This document shows positions 1 to 8,588 of a DNA stretch of 64,000 bases, in pieces (position 1 is the stretch's first letter; every line of letters begins with the position of its first letter). The notes beneath the pieces were generated by a model, which saw nothing but the letters and a program-made list of their open reading frames with translations, was not told where the DNA came from and ran no database searches. The DNA is from Arthrobacter sp. CDRTa11 (GTDB lineage: Bacteria > Actinomycetota > Actinomycetes > Actinomycetales > Micrococcaceae). The stretch covers positions 3,906,001 through 3,970,000 of the forward strand of contig NZ_CP044532.1 in assembly GCF_026427775.1 (NCBI RefSeq). Reading direction: 5' to 3'. The position numbers were made by a program, and so were the translations under genes.

Positions 1-885
1 GCGGCCGGGCCGGCACTGGCCGGCGTCACAACAGACGTCGTCGCGCTGCTGCATGTCTACGCGGGCCAGCACACACTGAACGGGCGGGTGCAGGACGAAC
101 ATGTGGCGGCAGCACCCGGCGCCACAACACGGATCCGCATCATCAACACAGACCAGGGCACTGCCGCCGTCTGGTCAGCCACTCCTTTCCGGGTGATTGC
201 CACGGACGGGCAGGAGGTGAATGCTCCCGGTGCTGTGGACGGCAAATCGGTATTGATTCCAGCGGGAGGCCGGCTGGATCTCACCATGCAGGCGCCGACG
301 CACGGCTCGGTGCGCCTCCACGTGGGCGGAGCCCGCAGTCTGACCATCGGCGATCCCGCGGCGGCCGCACCCTCAGCACGGCAGCCCGCCGACGCACTGG
401 ACCTGCTGGCATACGGGGAACCTGCCGCGCTCGAATTCAACCCGCGGTCGCCGGATCAAACGTTCGACTACGTGATCGGACGCCGGCCGGGCCTCATCGA
501 CGGGCGCCCCGGCAACTTCTGGACCATCAACGGCCGCCTCTTCCCGGACGTACCGATGTTCCACGTGGGCAAGGATGACGTCGTCGTGATGCGCATCGTG
601 AACGAGACAGGCGAAGTGCATCCGATGCACCTGCACGGCCACCACGTCGTGGTGCTTTCCCGCGACGGGAAGGCGGCGTCGGGCAGCCCATGGCGGGTCG
701 ACTCACTTGACGTCCACCCGGGAGAGTCCTATGAGATCGCTTTCGTCGCCGACAACCCTGGCATCTGGAGCGGCCATTGCCATACGCTCCCGCACGCCGT
801 GGACGGCCTCGTGGCCCACATCATGTACAACGGAGTCTCGACGCCGTTCACCATCAACGGCGCCGCAGGCAACCATCCCGAGTGA
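1..885 (+). CDS. Multicopper oxidase, C-terminal part (5' end outside window)
   Basis: Reading frame 1 is open from the first base and ends with TGA at 883-885, so about 294 C-terminal residues are present. The segment carries the last cupredoxin domain. The copper motif HPMHLHGHH lies near window residue 204. The terminal motif HCHTLPHAVDGL supplies type-1 and type-3 copper ligands. These enzymes oxidise substrates with four copper ions and reduce oxygen to water, usually outside the cytoplasm. Counting from HCHxxxH, the type-1 axial position is Leu rather than Met, as in many laccases. The N-terminal domains and any signal peptide cannot be seen. The family call is firm; the substrate (copper, phenolic or other) is not known. 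Confidence 0.9.
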   Translation, partial: AAGPALAGVTTDVVALLHVYAGQHTLNGRVQDEHVAAAPGATTRIRIINTDQGTAAVWSATPFRVIATDGQEVNAPGAVDGKSVLIPAGGRLDLTMQAPTHGSVRLHVGGARSLTIGDPAAAAPSARQPADALDLLAYGEPAALEFNPRSPDQTFDYVIGRRPGLIDGRPGNFWTINGRLFPDVPMFHVGKDDVVVMRIVNETGEVHPMHLHGHHVVVLSRDGKAASGSPWRVDSLDVHPGESYEIAFVADNPGIWSGHCHTLPHAVDGLVAHIMYNGVSTPFTINGAAGNHPE

Positions 886-913
886 AACACGGCCAGTGAA
901 ACAGGGCCACAAC

Positions 914-958
914 TGTCCGTTCGCGCCAAGGGCCGGCCCCACGGAGCGCGAACGGACA
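914..958. terminator. Bidirectional terminator-like inverted repeat
   Basis: Thirteen-base perfect arms (TGTCCGTTCGCGC at 914-926 and its complement at 946-958) flank a 19-nt loop that itself contains GGCCGGCC. It sits between two convergent genes. There is no clear T-tract on either side, so the terminator role rests on position and stem strength. Confidence 0.6.
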
Positions 959-973
959 CTTGGGGCCCAGAAC

Positions 974-2650
974 CTAGAGGCCCAGCCGGGCCACCGCTTC
1001 CTCACGCATCTCCACCTTGCGGATCTTCCCGGACACCGTCATGGGGAAGCTCTCGCGCACGTCCACGTAGCGCGGGATCTTGTAATGGGCCAGGCGTCCC
1101 CGGCAGAACTCCGCAACAGCCGGGGCGTCCAGCGAATCACTGCCGGGTTTGAGGATAATGCAGGCCATCAGCTCCTCGCCGTATTTGGGGTCCGGGACGC
1201 CGATGACCTGCACGTCCTGGATGGACGGGTGCGTGTACAGGAACTCCTCGATTTCGCGCGGGTAGATGTTCTCTCCGCCGCGGATCACCATGTCCTTGAT
1301 CCGGCCTTCGATCACCACATAGCCGTCGTCGTCCATCGCGGCGAGATCGCCGGTGTGCATCCAGCCGTCAGCGTCGATGGCTTCGGCCGTTTTGTCCGGC
1401 TGGTTCCAATAGCCCTTCATCACGGCGTAGCCACGCGTGCACAATTCGCCGATCTGTCCACGCTCCAGCACCTCCCCTGTTGCCGGGTCCACAATCTTGC
1501 TTTCCAGCCCGGGCATGGTCCGGCCGACAGTCTGGGTCCGGTGCTCCAGGGTGTCTCCCCTGCGGGTCATGGTGGACACCGGCGAGGTTTCGGTCATGCC
1601 GTAGCAGATGGCCACATCCACCATGTTCATCTCCGTGATGACCCGGTTCATCACCTCGACGGGACAAGGCGAGCCTGCCATCACTCCGGTGCGGAGCGTG
1701 GACAGGTCATAGGACGCGAAGTCAGGCAGGGCCAGCTCGGCGATGAACATCGTGGGCACGCCGTACAGGGATGTCCCGCCGAAGTCCTGGACTGCTTCCA
1801 GGGCGGCGGCCGGGTTGAAGCCCCTGCCCGGGATGATGGTCGCGGCACCATGGCTGAGCGCGTTCAGGTTGCCGATCACCATCCCGAAGCAGTGATAGAA
1901 CGGCACCGGGATCACCACCCGGCTGTGCTCGGTGTAGCCCAGCAGCTCCCCGATGGAGTAGCCGTTGTTAAGGATGTTGTGGTGCGTCAGCGTGGCACCC
2001 TTGGGAAAACCTGTGGTCCCGGAGGTGTACTGCAGATTGACGGGATCGTGCGGATCCAGTTCTGCCATGCGCGCCTTCAGTCCGGAATGCCCGACGTCGT
2101 CAGCCCGCTTGAGCAGCTCGGCGTACGTCAGCTCCGCATCGCTTTCGGGGACGCCGGCGTCGAGCCCCTCCATACCCACATCCGGAAGGAATACCAGCTC
2201 CCGCAGCTCGGGACAGGCCGCGAGCGCCCCGCGAGCCATCCCCACGTAATCACTGCTGCGGTCAGAGGGCGCCGTCACCAGCATCCGCATGCCGTTCTGC
2301 CTGAGCACAAATTCCAGCTCGTGGCTGCGGTATGCCGGATTGACGTTGACCAGGATTGCCCCTGCCTTGGCTGTGGCGTACTGCAGGAGCGTCCATTCGG
2401 CGCAGTTCGGGCTCCAGATGCCCACCCGGTCCCCACGGGCAACGCCCAGGGCGAGGAGCGCGCGCGCGAGCCTGTCGACGTCGTCGTTCATTTTTGTATA
2501 ACTCCAGCGGCGGGCGTCAGCTCCCGGCACCGGTGCAGCCTCAATCAGCGCATCGTGGAACGGAAACCGGGCCACCACGCTTTCAAAGTTCTGGCCGATG
2601 GTCTCCCCGAGCAGCGGGACGTCAGTGTCCCCGGCTGTGTATGCGCGCAT
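974..2650 (-). CDS. AMP-dependent fatty acyl-CoA synthetase (AMP-binding family)
   Basis: The 558-residue protein belongs to the ANL adenylate-forming superfamily. The phosphate-binding motif YTSGTTGFPKG lies at about residues 208-218. The adenine motif is YGMTETSP, the A8 hinge region reads GRIKDMVIRGGENIYP, and the C-terminal catalytic lysine motif is VSGKIRK. It would activate a carboxylic acid with ATP to an acyl-AMP and then form acyl-CoA for beta-oxidation. Length and motif order match medium- or long-chain acyl-CoA synthetases (FadD-like), but chain-length preference cannot be read. It is convergent with the multicopper oxidase and diverges from the small monooxygenase gene. No strong ribosome site is seen before the chosen ATG, so a leaderless start is possible. 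Confidence 0.9.
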   Translation of the reverse strand: MRAYTAGDTDVPLLGETIGQNFESVVARFPFHDALIEAAPVPGADARRWSYTKMNDDVDRLARALLALGVARGDRVGIWSPNCAEWTLLQYATAKAGAILVNVNPAYRSHELEFVLRQNGMRMLVTAPSDRSSDYVGMARGALAACPELRELVFLPDVGMEGLDAGVPESDAELTYAELLKRADDVGHSGLKARMAELDPHDPVNLQYTSGTTGFPKGATLTHHNILNNGYSIGELLGYTEHSRVVIPVPFYHCFGMVIGNLNALSHGAATIIPGRGFNPAAALEAVQDFGGTSLYGVPTMFIAELALPDFASYDLSTLRTGVMAGSPCPVEVMNRVITEMNMVDVAICYGMTETSPVSTMTRRGDTLEHRTQTVGRTMPGLESKIVDPATGEVLERGQIGELCTRGYAVMKGYWNQPDKTAEAIDADGWMHTGDLAAMDDDGYVVIEGRIKDMVIRGGENIYPREIEEFLYTHPSIQDVQVIGVPDPKYGEELMACIILKPGSDSLDAPAVAEFCRGRLAHYKIPRYVDVRESFPMTVSGKIRKVEMREEAVARLGL

Positions 2651-2764
2651 GATGGCACGCTACCAAGTGGCCCCCGGCAATGAAAGCAAGCGGGAGGCGC
2701 AACGGACGGTGTCCTTTTGTCGGCTGGTCCGGCCGCGGGCGGCACGGCCGGTATTGTGAAAACC

Positions 2765-3043
2765 ATGAGTGCACCCATTGACCTGCAGGCAACGTTCATC
2801 CCTAACGAAGGCGAGTTTTTCCGTGTGAAGCTCGCGCTTGAAATCGCCATCGACGACGTGGTGAATGAGCCCGGCTGCATCCGGTACGAACTGACGGAGG
2901 CCAGTGAGGACAAGCTGGTCATCACGGAGCGCTGGGCGTCCGAGGAGGATCTGGAAAAGCATTCCAAGGGCACTGCCGTCCAGGACCTGAACGAGTCTTT
3001 GAGCGCCCTTCTTGCCGAACCCGTCAAGCTCGAACGCCTGTAG
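2765..3043 (+). CDS. ABM-domain putative quinol monooxygenase
   Basis: This 92-residue protein (starting MSAPIDLQATF) resembles the antibiotic-biosynthesis-monooxygenase (ABM/YgiN) ferredoxin-like fold. It has an N-terminal strand, a helix with FFRVKLALEIAIDDV, the segment EPGCIRYEL and the segment ITERWASEEDLEKH. Such proteins are dimeric and often cofactor-free; real substrates are rarely known. The in-frame TTG at 2717 would add 16 Gly/Ala-rich residues unlike the family, so the ATG at 2765 is preferred even though its ribosome site is weak. A strong hairpin follows the stop. Confidence 0.75.
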   Translation: MSAPIDLQATFIPNEGEFFRVKLALEIAIDDVVNEPGCIRYELTEASEDKLVITERWASEEDLEKHSKGTAVQDLNESLSALLAEPVKLERL

Positions 3044-3058
3044 TCCACTTTAAGTCGA

Positions 3059-3091
3059 AAGCAGGGCCCTCTCACTGAGAGGACCCTGCTT
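3059..3091. terminator. Bidirectional terminator between convergent genes
   Basis: Fifteen-base arms with one mismatch (3059-3073 and 3077-3091, core AAGCAGGG) enclose a 3-nt loop. It lies between the ABM gene and the convergent thioredoxin gene. Confidence 0.75.
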
Positions 3092-3108
3092 CGAAGTTTA
3101 AGGAGAGG

Positions 3109-3558
3109 TCAGGCGCCGGGGATTTGCGAGCCGTCCTGCGGACCGGGGGTGCCGGCGTTCCCTGCGTCTGCGCCCGTTTTTGCCGCGGCCTCGGCTTCCG
3201 CCCGGGAGCGCGCCACGTGGGCATGCACTTCCTCCATGTCCAGTGCCTTCACGGCGTCAACCACCTGTTCCAGCTGCTGGGCGTTCAGGGCACCGGGCTG
3301 GGAAAATACCAGCACCTTTTCACGGAAAGCCATCAGGGTGGGGATGGAGGTAATGCCGGCCTCGGCGGCGAGCTGCTGCTCGGCTTCGGTGTCCACCTTC
3401 GTGAACAGGACGTCCGAGTGCTTCTCGGAAACAGCACTGTAGGTAGGCCCAAACTGCTTGCAGGGTCCACACCATTCGGCCCAGAAGTCAACCAGGACAA
3501 TGTCGTTGCCTTCAATGGTTGATGCGAACTCTTCACCTGTGATGTTAACGGTAGCCAT
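3109..3558 (-). CDS. Thioredoxin with C-terminal extension
   Basis: A 149-residue cytoplasmic thioredoxin. The active site WCGPC places the redox cysteines at residues 30 and 33. The cis-proline motif SIPTLMAF follows, and an Ala/Gly-rich tail extends about 40 residues past the usual 105-110-residue domain. It would reduce protein disulfides using thioredoxin reductase. The start is the ATG giving MATVNITGEEF; the frame stays open far upstream, but that extension is antisense to the next gene and matches no thioredoxin. The helical, charged tail (residues about 110-149) is unusual and of unknown role. Confidence 0.92.
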   Translation of the reverse strand: MATVNITGEEFASTIEGNDIVLVDFWAEWCGPCKQFGPTYSAVSEKHSDVLFTKVDTEAEQQLAAEAGITSIPTLMAFREKVLVFSQPGALNAQQLEQVVDAVKALDMEEVHAHVARSRAEAEAAAKTGADAGNAGTPGPQDGSQIPGA

Positions 3559-3717
3559 GGTTCCACGGTACGCGAGGCCGCCAGGGATGTCGCGGCCGGG
3601 AGGGCCTTGTTCGCTTCCCGCGTCATCGGGAATAACCGCGCCGCGGCCGTATACAGCGCCCGGCGCCAAGCCTACTGTGGGGTCAGCAGCGGGTGAACGC
3701 CGAACAGAGGAGGGCGC

Positions 3718-4641
3718 ATGGCCCACGCAATCTCCACCAGGTCCCTGACCAAGAAATTCGGCCGGCGGGAGGTGCTCCACGGTGTGGACTTCACCGTCGA
3801 GGCAGGCTCGGTATTCGGCGTCATCGGGCCAAATGGTGCAGGCAAGACCACCACCATGCGCTGCCTGCTGGACATCATCCGTCCCACGTCCGGAGAGGTG
3901 CGGGTCCTGGGCCTGGATCCCCGGCGGGGCGGTCCGGAGCTCCGCCGCCGCATCGGTTACCTTCCCGGTGAGCTGTTCCTGGAGGGGCGTGTCACGGGCC
4001 GGAAGCTTCTGGCCCACTACCAGGCCATCAGCGGTCCCGTGGCTCCGGGAAGGATCGATGGGCTGGCCGAACGGCTGGGACTTGACCTGGACCGGCATAC
4101 GCGCAAGCTGTCCAGGGGCAACAAGCAGAAACTCGGCCTGGTGCAGGCGTTTATGCACGATCCGGAGCTCCTGGTCCTCGACGAGCCCACCAGTGGACTG
4201 GATCCGCTGGTCCAGCAGGAGTTCCACGCCATGGTTCGCGAAGCGCGGCACAAGGGCCAGACCATCTTCCTCAGCTCTCACGTTCTCAGCGAGGTCCAGC
4301 AGACCGCGGACACCGTGGCCATTCTTCGCGACGGCCGGATCATTGCGGTGGAATCAGTCAGCGGCCTTCGGGAAGGTGCCGTGCGGCACCTTCGGCTTTC
4401 CGCGGGCGGCGTTACCGCGCACGACGCCGTTGCGCTGCTGCGTGCGGTGCCCGGCGTCGGACAGGTGGAGGTGCTGGAGTCCGACGGCTCGGTGACGTTG
4501 TCCGCGACGATGGAAGGCGACATCCAGCCGCTGGTCCAGGCGCTCGCGTCGCTGCAGCTCAGGGACCTCGTGCTGGAGGAGCCCAATCTGGAGGAATCGG
4601 TGCTGAAGATGTATTCGGCCCCTCAGGAGGCCGCCACGTGA
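3718..4641 (+). CDS. ABC transporter ATP-binding protein (exporter type)
   Basis: The 307-residue nucleotide-binding subunit has Walker A GPNGAGKTT (residues 38-46), signature LSRGNKQKLGL, Walker B LLVLDEPTSGLDP and the switch histidine in LSSHVLSE. The C-terminal extension after about residue 225 is typical of drug/antibiotic exporters of the DrrA/CcmA class. A strong ribosome site (GAGGAGGG) precedes the ATG. It overlaps its permease partner by 4 bases, so the two are co-translated. The exported substrate cannot be deduced. Confidence 0.93.
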   Translation: MAHAISTRSLTKKFGRREVLHGVDFTVEAGSVFGVIGPNGAGKTTTMRCLLDIIRPTSGEVRVLGLDPRRGGPELRRRIGYLPGELFLEGRVTGRKLLAHYQAISGPVAPGRIDGLAERLGLDLDRHTRKLSRGNKQKLGLVQAFMHDPELLVLDEPTSGLDPLVQQEFHAMVREARHKGQTIFLSSHVLSEVQQTADTVAILRDGRIIAVESVSGLREGAVRHLRLSAGGVTAHDAVALLRAVPGVGQVEVLESDGSVTLSATMEGDIQPLVQALASLQLRDLVLEEPNLEESVLKMYSAPQEAAT

Positions 4642-5438
4642 GTGCCACCCTGCCGCTGTTCCGCCGGGCCTTTCTTGACACCTGGCGCTCCACCCTGGGC
4701 TGGGCCGCCGGTCTGGCCGGCGCGACGTTCCTGTACCTGCCGCTGTATCCGTCCATCGGCGGGAGCGCCCAAATGCAGGAGATGATCGATGCCCTGCCCG
4801 CCGAAATGACCAAGGCCCTGAACTACGACCAGATAGCCACCGGTCCCGGCTACACCCAGGCCACGCTCTACGGGCTGCTCGGGTTCCTGCTGATGACCAT
4901 CGCCTCCGTGGGATGGGGTGCGGCCGCCGTTGGCGGAGACGAGGAATCGGGCCAGCTTGAGCTGACCCTCGCCCACGGCGTGACGCGCGCCCAGGTGGTG
5001 CTGGAACGGGCGCTCGCCCTGCTGCTGAGGGTAGTGCTGCTCGCGGCGCTGGTGTTCGTGCTGGTCCGGCTGCTGAACGATTCTGCCCAGCTGAACATCC
5101 GGCCGGAGAACCTGTTTGGTGCGGCGGTGCTTTTCGCCGGCCTGGCGCTCCTGAGCGGAACCGCGGCGCTCTGCGCAGGAGCCGTGTCCGGCCGCAGGAC
5201 CTACGGGCTCGCCGTCGGCGCCGCCGTGGGTGTCCTGGGCTACGTTTTCAACGCCGTCGGCCGGCAGAGCCCGGACGTCGAGTGGCTGCTCAACCTGAGC
5301 CCCTACCACTGGGCGTACGGGAATTCCCCTGTAGCCAACGGGGCAGACTGGACAGCGGCTGCCTGGCTGTGGGGCATCTCGGCAGCGCTGGTGGCCCTCG
5401 CAGCAGTCGCGCTGAACAGGCGCGACGTCGGGGCGTAG
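4638..5438 (+). CDS. ABC transporter permease (ABC-2 type)
   Basis: The 266-residue membrane protein begins at GTG inside the GTGA overlap with the ATPase gene. It has about six hydrophobic segments (one near residue 22, others from about residue 80 to the C-terminus) and a Gly/Ala-rich central segment. A large extracytoplasmic loop lies between the first two segments. The pattern fits single-gene ABC-2 permeases that dimerise and pair with a DrrA-like ATPase. The substrate is unknown; a drug, lipid or peptide exporter is plausible. Confidence 0.85.
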   Translation: MSATLPLFRRAFLDTWRSTLGWAAGLAGATFLYLPLYPSIGGSAQMQEMIDALPAEMTKALNYDQIATGPGYTQATLYGLLGFLLMTIASVGWGAAAVGGDEESGQLELTLAHGVTRAQVVLERALALLLRVVLLAALVFVLVRLLNDSAQLNIRPENLFGAAVLFAGLALLSGTAALCAGAVSGRRTYGLAVGAAVGVLGYVFNAVGRQSPDVEWLLNLSPYHWAYGNSPVANGADWTAAAWLWGISAALVALAAVALNRRDVGA

Positions 5439-5480
5439 CCGGGCGCCGACGTCGGCTGTTGCTGTTCGCGCAGCCGGGGG

Positions 5481-6035
5481 TCAGGCGGTTGTTTCCCACA
5501 GGTGCGGCGCTGCGGCGCGACTGCCGGGCAGGGCGTTGTTTTCACGCCAGTCGTGGATCCACTCGGGGAGTACGAGGTCCGCCGGCGGCTGACCGAACTC
5601 CCGAAAAATCTCCTGCTGGCTGACAGGCTTTCCCCTGCTCACGAGGCGGGTGGCGATGTGGGCGCGGGCGTAAATCTCGCCGTCGGCCACCATGCGCTGC
5701 TCAAAGTAGATCGCCTTGGCGTCCAGTCCGATGATCCTGGACTCGATGGTGTACCGCTGCCACAGCTGGAGGGACTTTCGGAATGCAATGGTTTCCCCTG
5801 CCGCCACCGGTGTCCACCCACGCTGCCGCATTTTCTTCCACACGCCGCTTCGCACCATCAAATCGAACCGGCCAAGGTCCATCAGCGAAAAATACATTCC
5901 GTTGTTGACATGCATGGCAATGTCGATGTCCGTTGGCAGGACCTTCAGGGGCAGGGAAGACGCATCCCAGACGCTCAGCCTGGAACGGCGTGCGGAAGTG
6001 AACAGCAACAGGAGGGTTCGCAAAAGCAGGTGCAT
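5481..6035 (-). CDS. Acyl-CoA thioesterase, hotdog fold (THEM6-like)
   Basis: A 184-residue protein with a short hydrophobic N-terminus (MHLLLRTLLLLF) followed by a hotdog domain. The motif DIDIAMHVNNGMYFSLMDLGRFDLM matches the 4-hydroxybenzoyl-CoA thioesterase/THEM6 group, in which an acidic residue near HVNN acts in thioester hydrolysis. The N-terminal segment may attach it to the membrane. It is convergent with the ABC permease, only 42 bases away. A palindrome just upstream of its start may control it. Substrate unknown. Confidence 0.8.
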   Translation of the reverse strand: MHLLLRTLLLLFTSARRSRLSVWDASSLPLKVLPTDIDIAMHVNNGMYFSLMDLGRFDLMVRSGVWKKMRQRGWTPVAAGETIAFRKSLQLWQRYTIESRIIGLDAKAIYFEQRMVADGEIYARAHIATRLVSRGKPVSQQEIFREFGQPPADLVLPEWIHDWRENNALPGSRAAAPHLWETTA

Positions 6036-6043
6036 GCACCAAT

Positions 6044-6059
6044 GTTACCCGCAGGTAAC
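6044..6059. promoter_or_regulatory. Palindromic operator candidate GTTACC-N4-GGTAAC
   Basis: A perfect 6+4+6 inverted repeat lies 9-24 bases upstream of the thioesterase start, in the 44-base gap before the GH84 gene end. Its size and position fit a dimeric repressor site (for example TetR family). No cognate regulator gene is adjacent. Confidence 0.45.
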
Positions 6060-6079
6060 TTAGCTTGCTGCGTTGGTTT

Positions 6080-8083
6080 TCAACCTTCGGACTTTTTCTC
6101 CTCCAGACGGCGGTCGGATTCCTGCATTGCGCGGTCAAGGAACGCCTCGAATAAGCCGTCACCCACCCTGGCCTTGACGTCTGGATGATCGATCGCGGAT
6201 TGGGTGGCCTGGTTGGCCCGGTCGACGGCGGCGCTCACCACCGATCGGGCATCTTCCACTGCCGCTTCATCGCCTTCGCCTGCGGCTGCCAGCATGGCGA
6301 TGGCGCCCTGTACGGCGTCACCATAGCTGGCTGCAGAGTCAATCCAGTGAGTTGCATCGTCATGAAAACCCTTCACGGACAGGCCCTGCAGGACCTCGGG
6401 CAGGCTGCTGAGAATTGCCACCCGCCGTTCCAGTGGCGAGTCATCAAACGTGCCCTCCTCGTAGGACCGCCAGAACTCCTCCATGTCTGCCGCGAGCAGC
6501 GGGGACTTCGCCGTCTGCTCATCGATGGGCCAGTGCCTGCTCAGATCTGCGAACGTCTTAAGCGCGGCCTGCACGTCCTTGTCCGGCCCGGCAATCACCT
6601 CGAGGGCCGCGACAAGCGAAGAGTCGGCGTCGGATCTGGGGCCATTCCACATGTAGTCGGCAAAACTGGCAATCGCCGGCATGGAGGCGTAGGGCTGGAC
6701 CATGGGATTGGCAGTGATTCCCTGGACCACTGTGTGCAAATCCCGGCTTCGCCCCACCATGGGTCCCAGGAACAGCCGGTCAGGGGCAAAGTCATTGACC
6801 GGGTAGTTGTCCCACAGAAAAATTGTCCGAGGTTGTTCCGGAGTGCCATATGTCGTCTGGGCCACTGCCGCAGAGTCGGATGTGATGGCGGGGGACACGA
6901 TGTTCAGTCCGGTCCATTGCACCAGGATGCCGGAGTCCAGCCTGGCGCCAAGTTCCTGTTTGTAGGGATCAGCCTCCACCCCATTGAATTTTGTAGGAAC
7001 CATCTCCAGCGGGTTGACATCTGGATTTGCCTGGACGAATTCACGGTTAAGGCTGTTCAGGAAGTCAGCTTGGGCTGCAGCGAGGCCACGTTCGCCCTCC
7101 GGGTTTACCGCCACGTCCTCCGGGCATTTCAGGGTCATGTCAATGTCATCCAAGGCAATGTTGAACGTCCTGACCCCCAGTTGGTGCAGGGACTGCAACT
7201 TCGCCACCGCCGACTCCAGGTCCGATCTGTCCGAATAGCAGATGTCCAGGCCGGGTGACAGGGCGTAAACAAAGCGGACGTGGTTCCGGGTGGCGTGTTC
7301 TATAAGTTCCCTCAACTCCGCCAATTCGGGCCCGCTGTATTGCTGCCGCCACTCATGGCGAAGCAGGGGATCGTTCTTCGGTGAGTACATGTAGGTGTTC
7401 AGCTTCTGCCGGCCGTAGAATTCCAGCTGATCCAGCCGGGCCTGGTGCGTCCACGGAAAGCCGTAAAAACCCTCCACCACCCCGCGGATGGCCATCAGGG
7501 GCCAGTCCCTGATGACGACGGCCACCGCGCCTGAGCCCTCTGCGACCTGCCGCAGGGTCTGGGCCGCATTGTAAACGCCGTCCTGGTCGTGCCCGGCCAG
7601 GACGAGAGCCCGTTGCCGGCCGAGCAAACCGGCGGCCAGAACGTAACCCTCCGCCTTATCCAAAGCTTCCGAACCGTCAACATCCAAAGCGGCCAAAGCC
7701 GGGCCGATGTTCGGGTTGTCAGCGGGGGTGCCGATGTAGACCACGGTTTGTCTCGTGGTGGAAACGGCGGCACCTGGCGCCTCAACTGTGCCGCCGGCAG
7801 CCGCAACTGTCTGCGTCACGATCTCCAGCGCGGCGGCGTCGGTCCCTGGCCCCTGGTCGATCACGACACGCCCCCGCAGCGGCACGGAGGTCCTGGCGGT
7901 GTCAGCGCTCTGGGGCGTTGGAAATATACGCACGGTTTCGGCGCTGGGCGGAGGGAAAGGGAGATCCGTGGCTTGGTCTGCGGTGAAGCCCAGCAGGACC
8001 AAGGCACCAACGAGCAATGACGTCAGGAGCCTGGGGCCATCCGTCCTGATGCGCCCCTTCAGAGGCTTCCACCCTGACGCCAT
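6080..8083 (-). CDS. Secreted beta-N-acetylglucosaminidase, glycoside hydrolase family 84
   Basis: A 667-residue protein. An N-terminal hydrophobic stretch (residues 19-34) acts as a signal or anchor. A GH20b-like alpha/beta domain covers about residues 50-190. The GH84 catalytic barrel follows, opening with GVVEGFYGFPW (201-211) and YMYSPKNDP. The catalytic acid pair is Asp312-Asp313 in NIALDDIDMTL, as expected for substrate-assisted hydrolysis via an oxazoline. The C-terminal region is helical. It would release N-acetylhexosamine from glycoconjugates or cell-wall debris outside the cell. The ATG at 8083 has a GGGGAGAGGG site; the frame is open further upstream but without signal-like sequence. 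Divergent from the LysM gene. Confidence 0.88.
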   Translation of the reverse strand: MASGWKPLKGRIRTDGPRLLTSLLVGALVLLGFTADQATDLPFPPPSAETVRIFPTPQSADTARTSVPLRGRVVIDQGPGTDAAALEIVTQTVAAAGGTVEAPGAAVSTTRQTVVYIGTPADNPNIGPALAALDVDGSEALDKAEGYVLAAGLLGRQRALVLAGHDQDGVYNAAQTLRQVAEGSGAVAVVIRDWPLMAIRGVVEGFYGFPWTHQARLDQLEFYGRQKLNTYMYSPKNDPLLRHEWRQQYSGPELAELRELIEHATRNHVRFVYALSPGLDICYSDRSDLESAVAKLQSLHQLGVRTFNIALDDIDMTLKCPEDVAVNPEGERGLAAAQADFLNSLNREFVQANPDVNPLEMVPTKFNGVEADPYKQELGARLDSGILVQWTGLNIVSPAITSDSAAVAQTTYGTPEQPRTIFLWDNYPVNDFAPDRLFLGPMVGRSRDLHTVVQGITANPMVQPYASMPAIASFADYMWNGPRSDADSSLVAALEVIAGPDKDVQAALKTFADLSRHWPIDEQTAKSPLLAADMEEFWRSYEEGTFDDSPLERRVAILSSLPEVLQGLSVKGFHDDATHWIDSAASYGDAVQGAIAMLAAAGEGDEAAVEDARSVVSAAVDRANQATQSAIDHPDVKARVGDGLFEAFLDRAMQESDRRLEEKKSEG

Positions 8084-8588
8084 CAATGGCACCCTCTCCC
8101 CGTTGCATGCAGGGCCTGACCATCCTGTCTCCCTGATCTTCCTGGGTTGACCGGTCCACGACATTGCTTCTGGGAGCAAGCATAACCGGCCAGGCGATGC
8201 AGTCCCCCGGCTTCCTGGAGCCGCCATCCGCTCTCTGCAGTCTCCCTGGCCAATGGACAGGTACCAGCAGCGCGAAGTGCAGGTACCCACTCCCCGCCAG
8301 CCCAAGTATCGGGCGGAAATATTCGGGTAATCCCTACTCGTGCCGCGCCCTCCCGCGCTTCCTAGACTCGGAATTCGTAGGGCTGAAACACTTGTCGGCG
8401 CATCCTCCGAGCTGGGGTGGATGATGCCGCTTCATAGCGGAGTTTCCGTATCTCTGGGTATGCGGACGCCTCCCATCATGCGCTGTGCGGTTCCGGTCCA
8501 TTGCCGGAACCGCACGCGCATCACACCTCGATCCCGTCTTGAGCTGCCCCGTTGGGGGACGCATAGACCGAATCTGGATGGGCCACCC
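8084..8588. other. 505-base divergent intergenic region with structured LysM leader
   Basis: No credible gene lies here. It must hold the leftward GH84 promoter and the rightward LysM promoter. The right half contains a perfect 12-bp hairpin (8485-8515) and the segments GGGGTGGATG (about 8415) and GACCGAATCTGG (about 8567), which suggest a long structured 5' leader for the LysM gene. Confidence 0.5.
8485..8515 (+). promoter_or_regulatory. Perfect 12-bp hairpin in the LysM gene leader
   Basis: Arms GTGCGGTTCCGG (8485-8496) and complement (8504-8515) enclose the 7-nt loop TCCATTG. It lies 74 bases before the LysM start with no T-tract, so it is more likely part of a leader RNA than a simple terminator. 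Confidence 0.5.

Noticed and set aside
707..2683. 658-residue plus-strand open frame across the acyl-CoA synthetase
   Set aside because: Composition is His/Arg/Gly-rich shadow of the opposite strand; no domain is recognisable.
3559..4281. 240-residue N-terminal extension of the thioredoxin frame
   Set aside because: It is antisense to the ABC ATPase gene and unlike any thioredoxin; the ATG at 3558 gives a normal domain.
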